The position numbers and the translations under genes are program-made. Shown piece after piece: positions 5,283-5,542 of a DNA stretch of 5,542 nt (positions are counted from its first letter, which is position 1; each line of letters starts with the position of its first letter). Origin of the DNA: DAOUAE01 sp034433795 (GTDB lineage Bacteria > Chloroflexota > UBA6077 > FW602-bin22 > DAOUAE01); the NCBI GenBank assembly GCA_034433795.1, contig DAOUAE010000048.1, forward strand, positions 1 to 5,542, read 5' to 3'. The notes below the pieces were generated by a model. That model did not search any database, was not told the origin of the DNA, and was given only the letters and a program-made list of their open reading frames with translations.

Positions 5283-5432
5283 TCACCGACAGAAAACTAA
5301 CCGCACCAGCGTCCCGTCCAGGATGCCCAGGAGGAAGCCGAGACCGAGAAGGAAAGTAACTGCCCCCAGGAGCCAGAAGAGAATGTCCAGAAGGCCTGCG
5401 ATCACCAACAGCGCTATTGCCCATCCCGGCAT
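5283..5432 (-). CDS. Small membrane protein, 49 aa
   Basis: The ATG at 5432-5430 is preceded by GGTGGAGGAGCC, a good ribosome binding site, and the frame ends at TGA 5285-5283. The product begins M-P-G-W-A-I-A-L-L-V and is almost entirely hydrophobic from residue 4 to 38. It forms either one long span or a hairpin of two short helices around residues 4-20 and 22-38, with Asp at 16 and 39. The end is weakly basic (L-V-R-L-V-F-C-R). There is no signal-peptidase-like site or N-terminal positive charge. Small hydrophobic proteins of this size include phage holins and toxin-like peptides, but nothing specific supports either. The organised hydrophobicity and binding site make it a real gene despite its length; the function is unknown. 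Confidence 0.75.
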   Translation of the reverse strand: MPGWAIALLVIAGLLDILFWLLGAVTFLLGLGFLLGILDGTLVRLVFCR

Positions 5433-5454
5433 GGCTCCTCCACCGGCTCATAGG

Positions 5455-5542
5455 TCAGCTCAAACACATCAGCCGCAGCACCTCGCCGATGAGGCGCGCG
5501 CTCTCCGGCGTGAGACGGCCGGCGAGCGCGATGGTCACCGTG
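5455..5542 (-). CDS. Partial gene: C-terminal end of an unknown protein
   Basis: The minus-strand frame is open from the right edge to TGA at 5457-5455. It gives 28 residues that look like a strand followed by an amphipathic helix (T-V-T-I-A-L-A-G-R-L, then S-A-R-L-I-G-E-V-L-R-L). The second codon is GTG, so a very short complete gene starting there is also possible, but its upstream region is outside the window. It lies 22 bases before the membrane protein gene and would be the first visible member of the operon. No family is recognised. Confidence 0.5.
   Translation of the reverse strand, partial: TVTIALAGRLTPESARLIGEVLRLMCLS

Noticed and set aside
5254..5451. Upstream extension of the Pro-rich peptide frame
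   Set aside because: It overlaps the membrane protein in another frame, and the strong binding site sits before the internal ATG at 5253, so the extension is unlikely to be translated.

Overview
The window is a compact, gene-dense piece of G+C-rich DNA (about two thirds G+C by eye) with hardly any intergenic space. Genes are packed with GTGA start/stop overlaps and strong GGAGG-type ribosome binding sites, and GTG starts are frequent. No rRNA, tRNA, CRISPR array, transposase or integrase is visible. The gene set (a RecA-fold AAA ATPase of the RepA/AAA_25 type, a VRR-NUC nuclease, a private sigma-70 factor and many small Cys-rich or unknown proteins) fits the replication and early-regulation part of a phage, prophage, plasmid or integrated element. 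The host looks like a G+C-rich, probably thermophilic bacterium, perhaps Chloroflexota or a relative. That placement is inference from composition and remembered family resemblance, not proof.

Layout. (1) Positions 83-927, plus strand: two overlapping genes of unknown function, the second a small protein opening with a VSRH motif, closed by a clear intrinsic terminator (933-965). (2) Positions 893-5542, minus strand: one continuous run of ten genes converging on the first pair. In transcription order from the right edge they are: a partial gene end; a 49-residue membrane protein; a 46-residue Pro-rich peptide; a 289-residue Cys-rich protein; a 135-residue protein with repeated HRCP motifs; the 429-residue ATPase with a C-terminal winged helix; a 70-residue basic protein; a zinc-finger/VRR-NUC nuclease; a 254-residue sigma factor; and a 77-residue protein whose 3' end runs through the opposing terminator. 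Spacing is -35 to +29 bases throughout, so this looks like one transcription unit whose promoter lies beyond the right edge.

How the genes may work together (inference). The ATPase would load or drive replication or recombination of the element. The nuclease would process branched or flapped DNA. The sigma factor would redirect host RNA polymerase to the element's own later promoters. Three proteins with paired Cys or Cys/His motifs sit in the same operon, suggesting zinc-dependent nucleic-acid or partner binding.

The most useful second looks are: the sigma factor's altered -10 recognition residues combined with intact -35 residues; the apparent second in-frame start of the nuclease; the VSRH protein's possible distant resemblance to Csx16-type ring nucleases; and the triple HRCP motif carried on an exact 20-bp DNA repeat.
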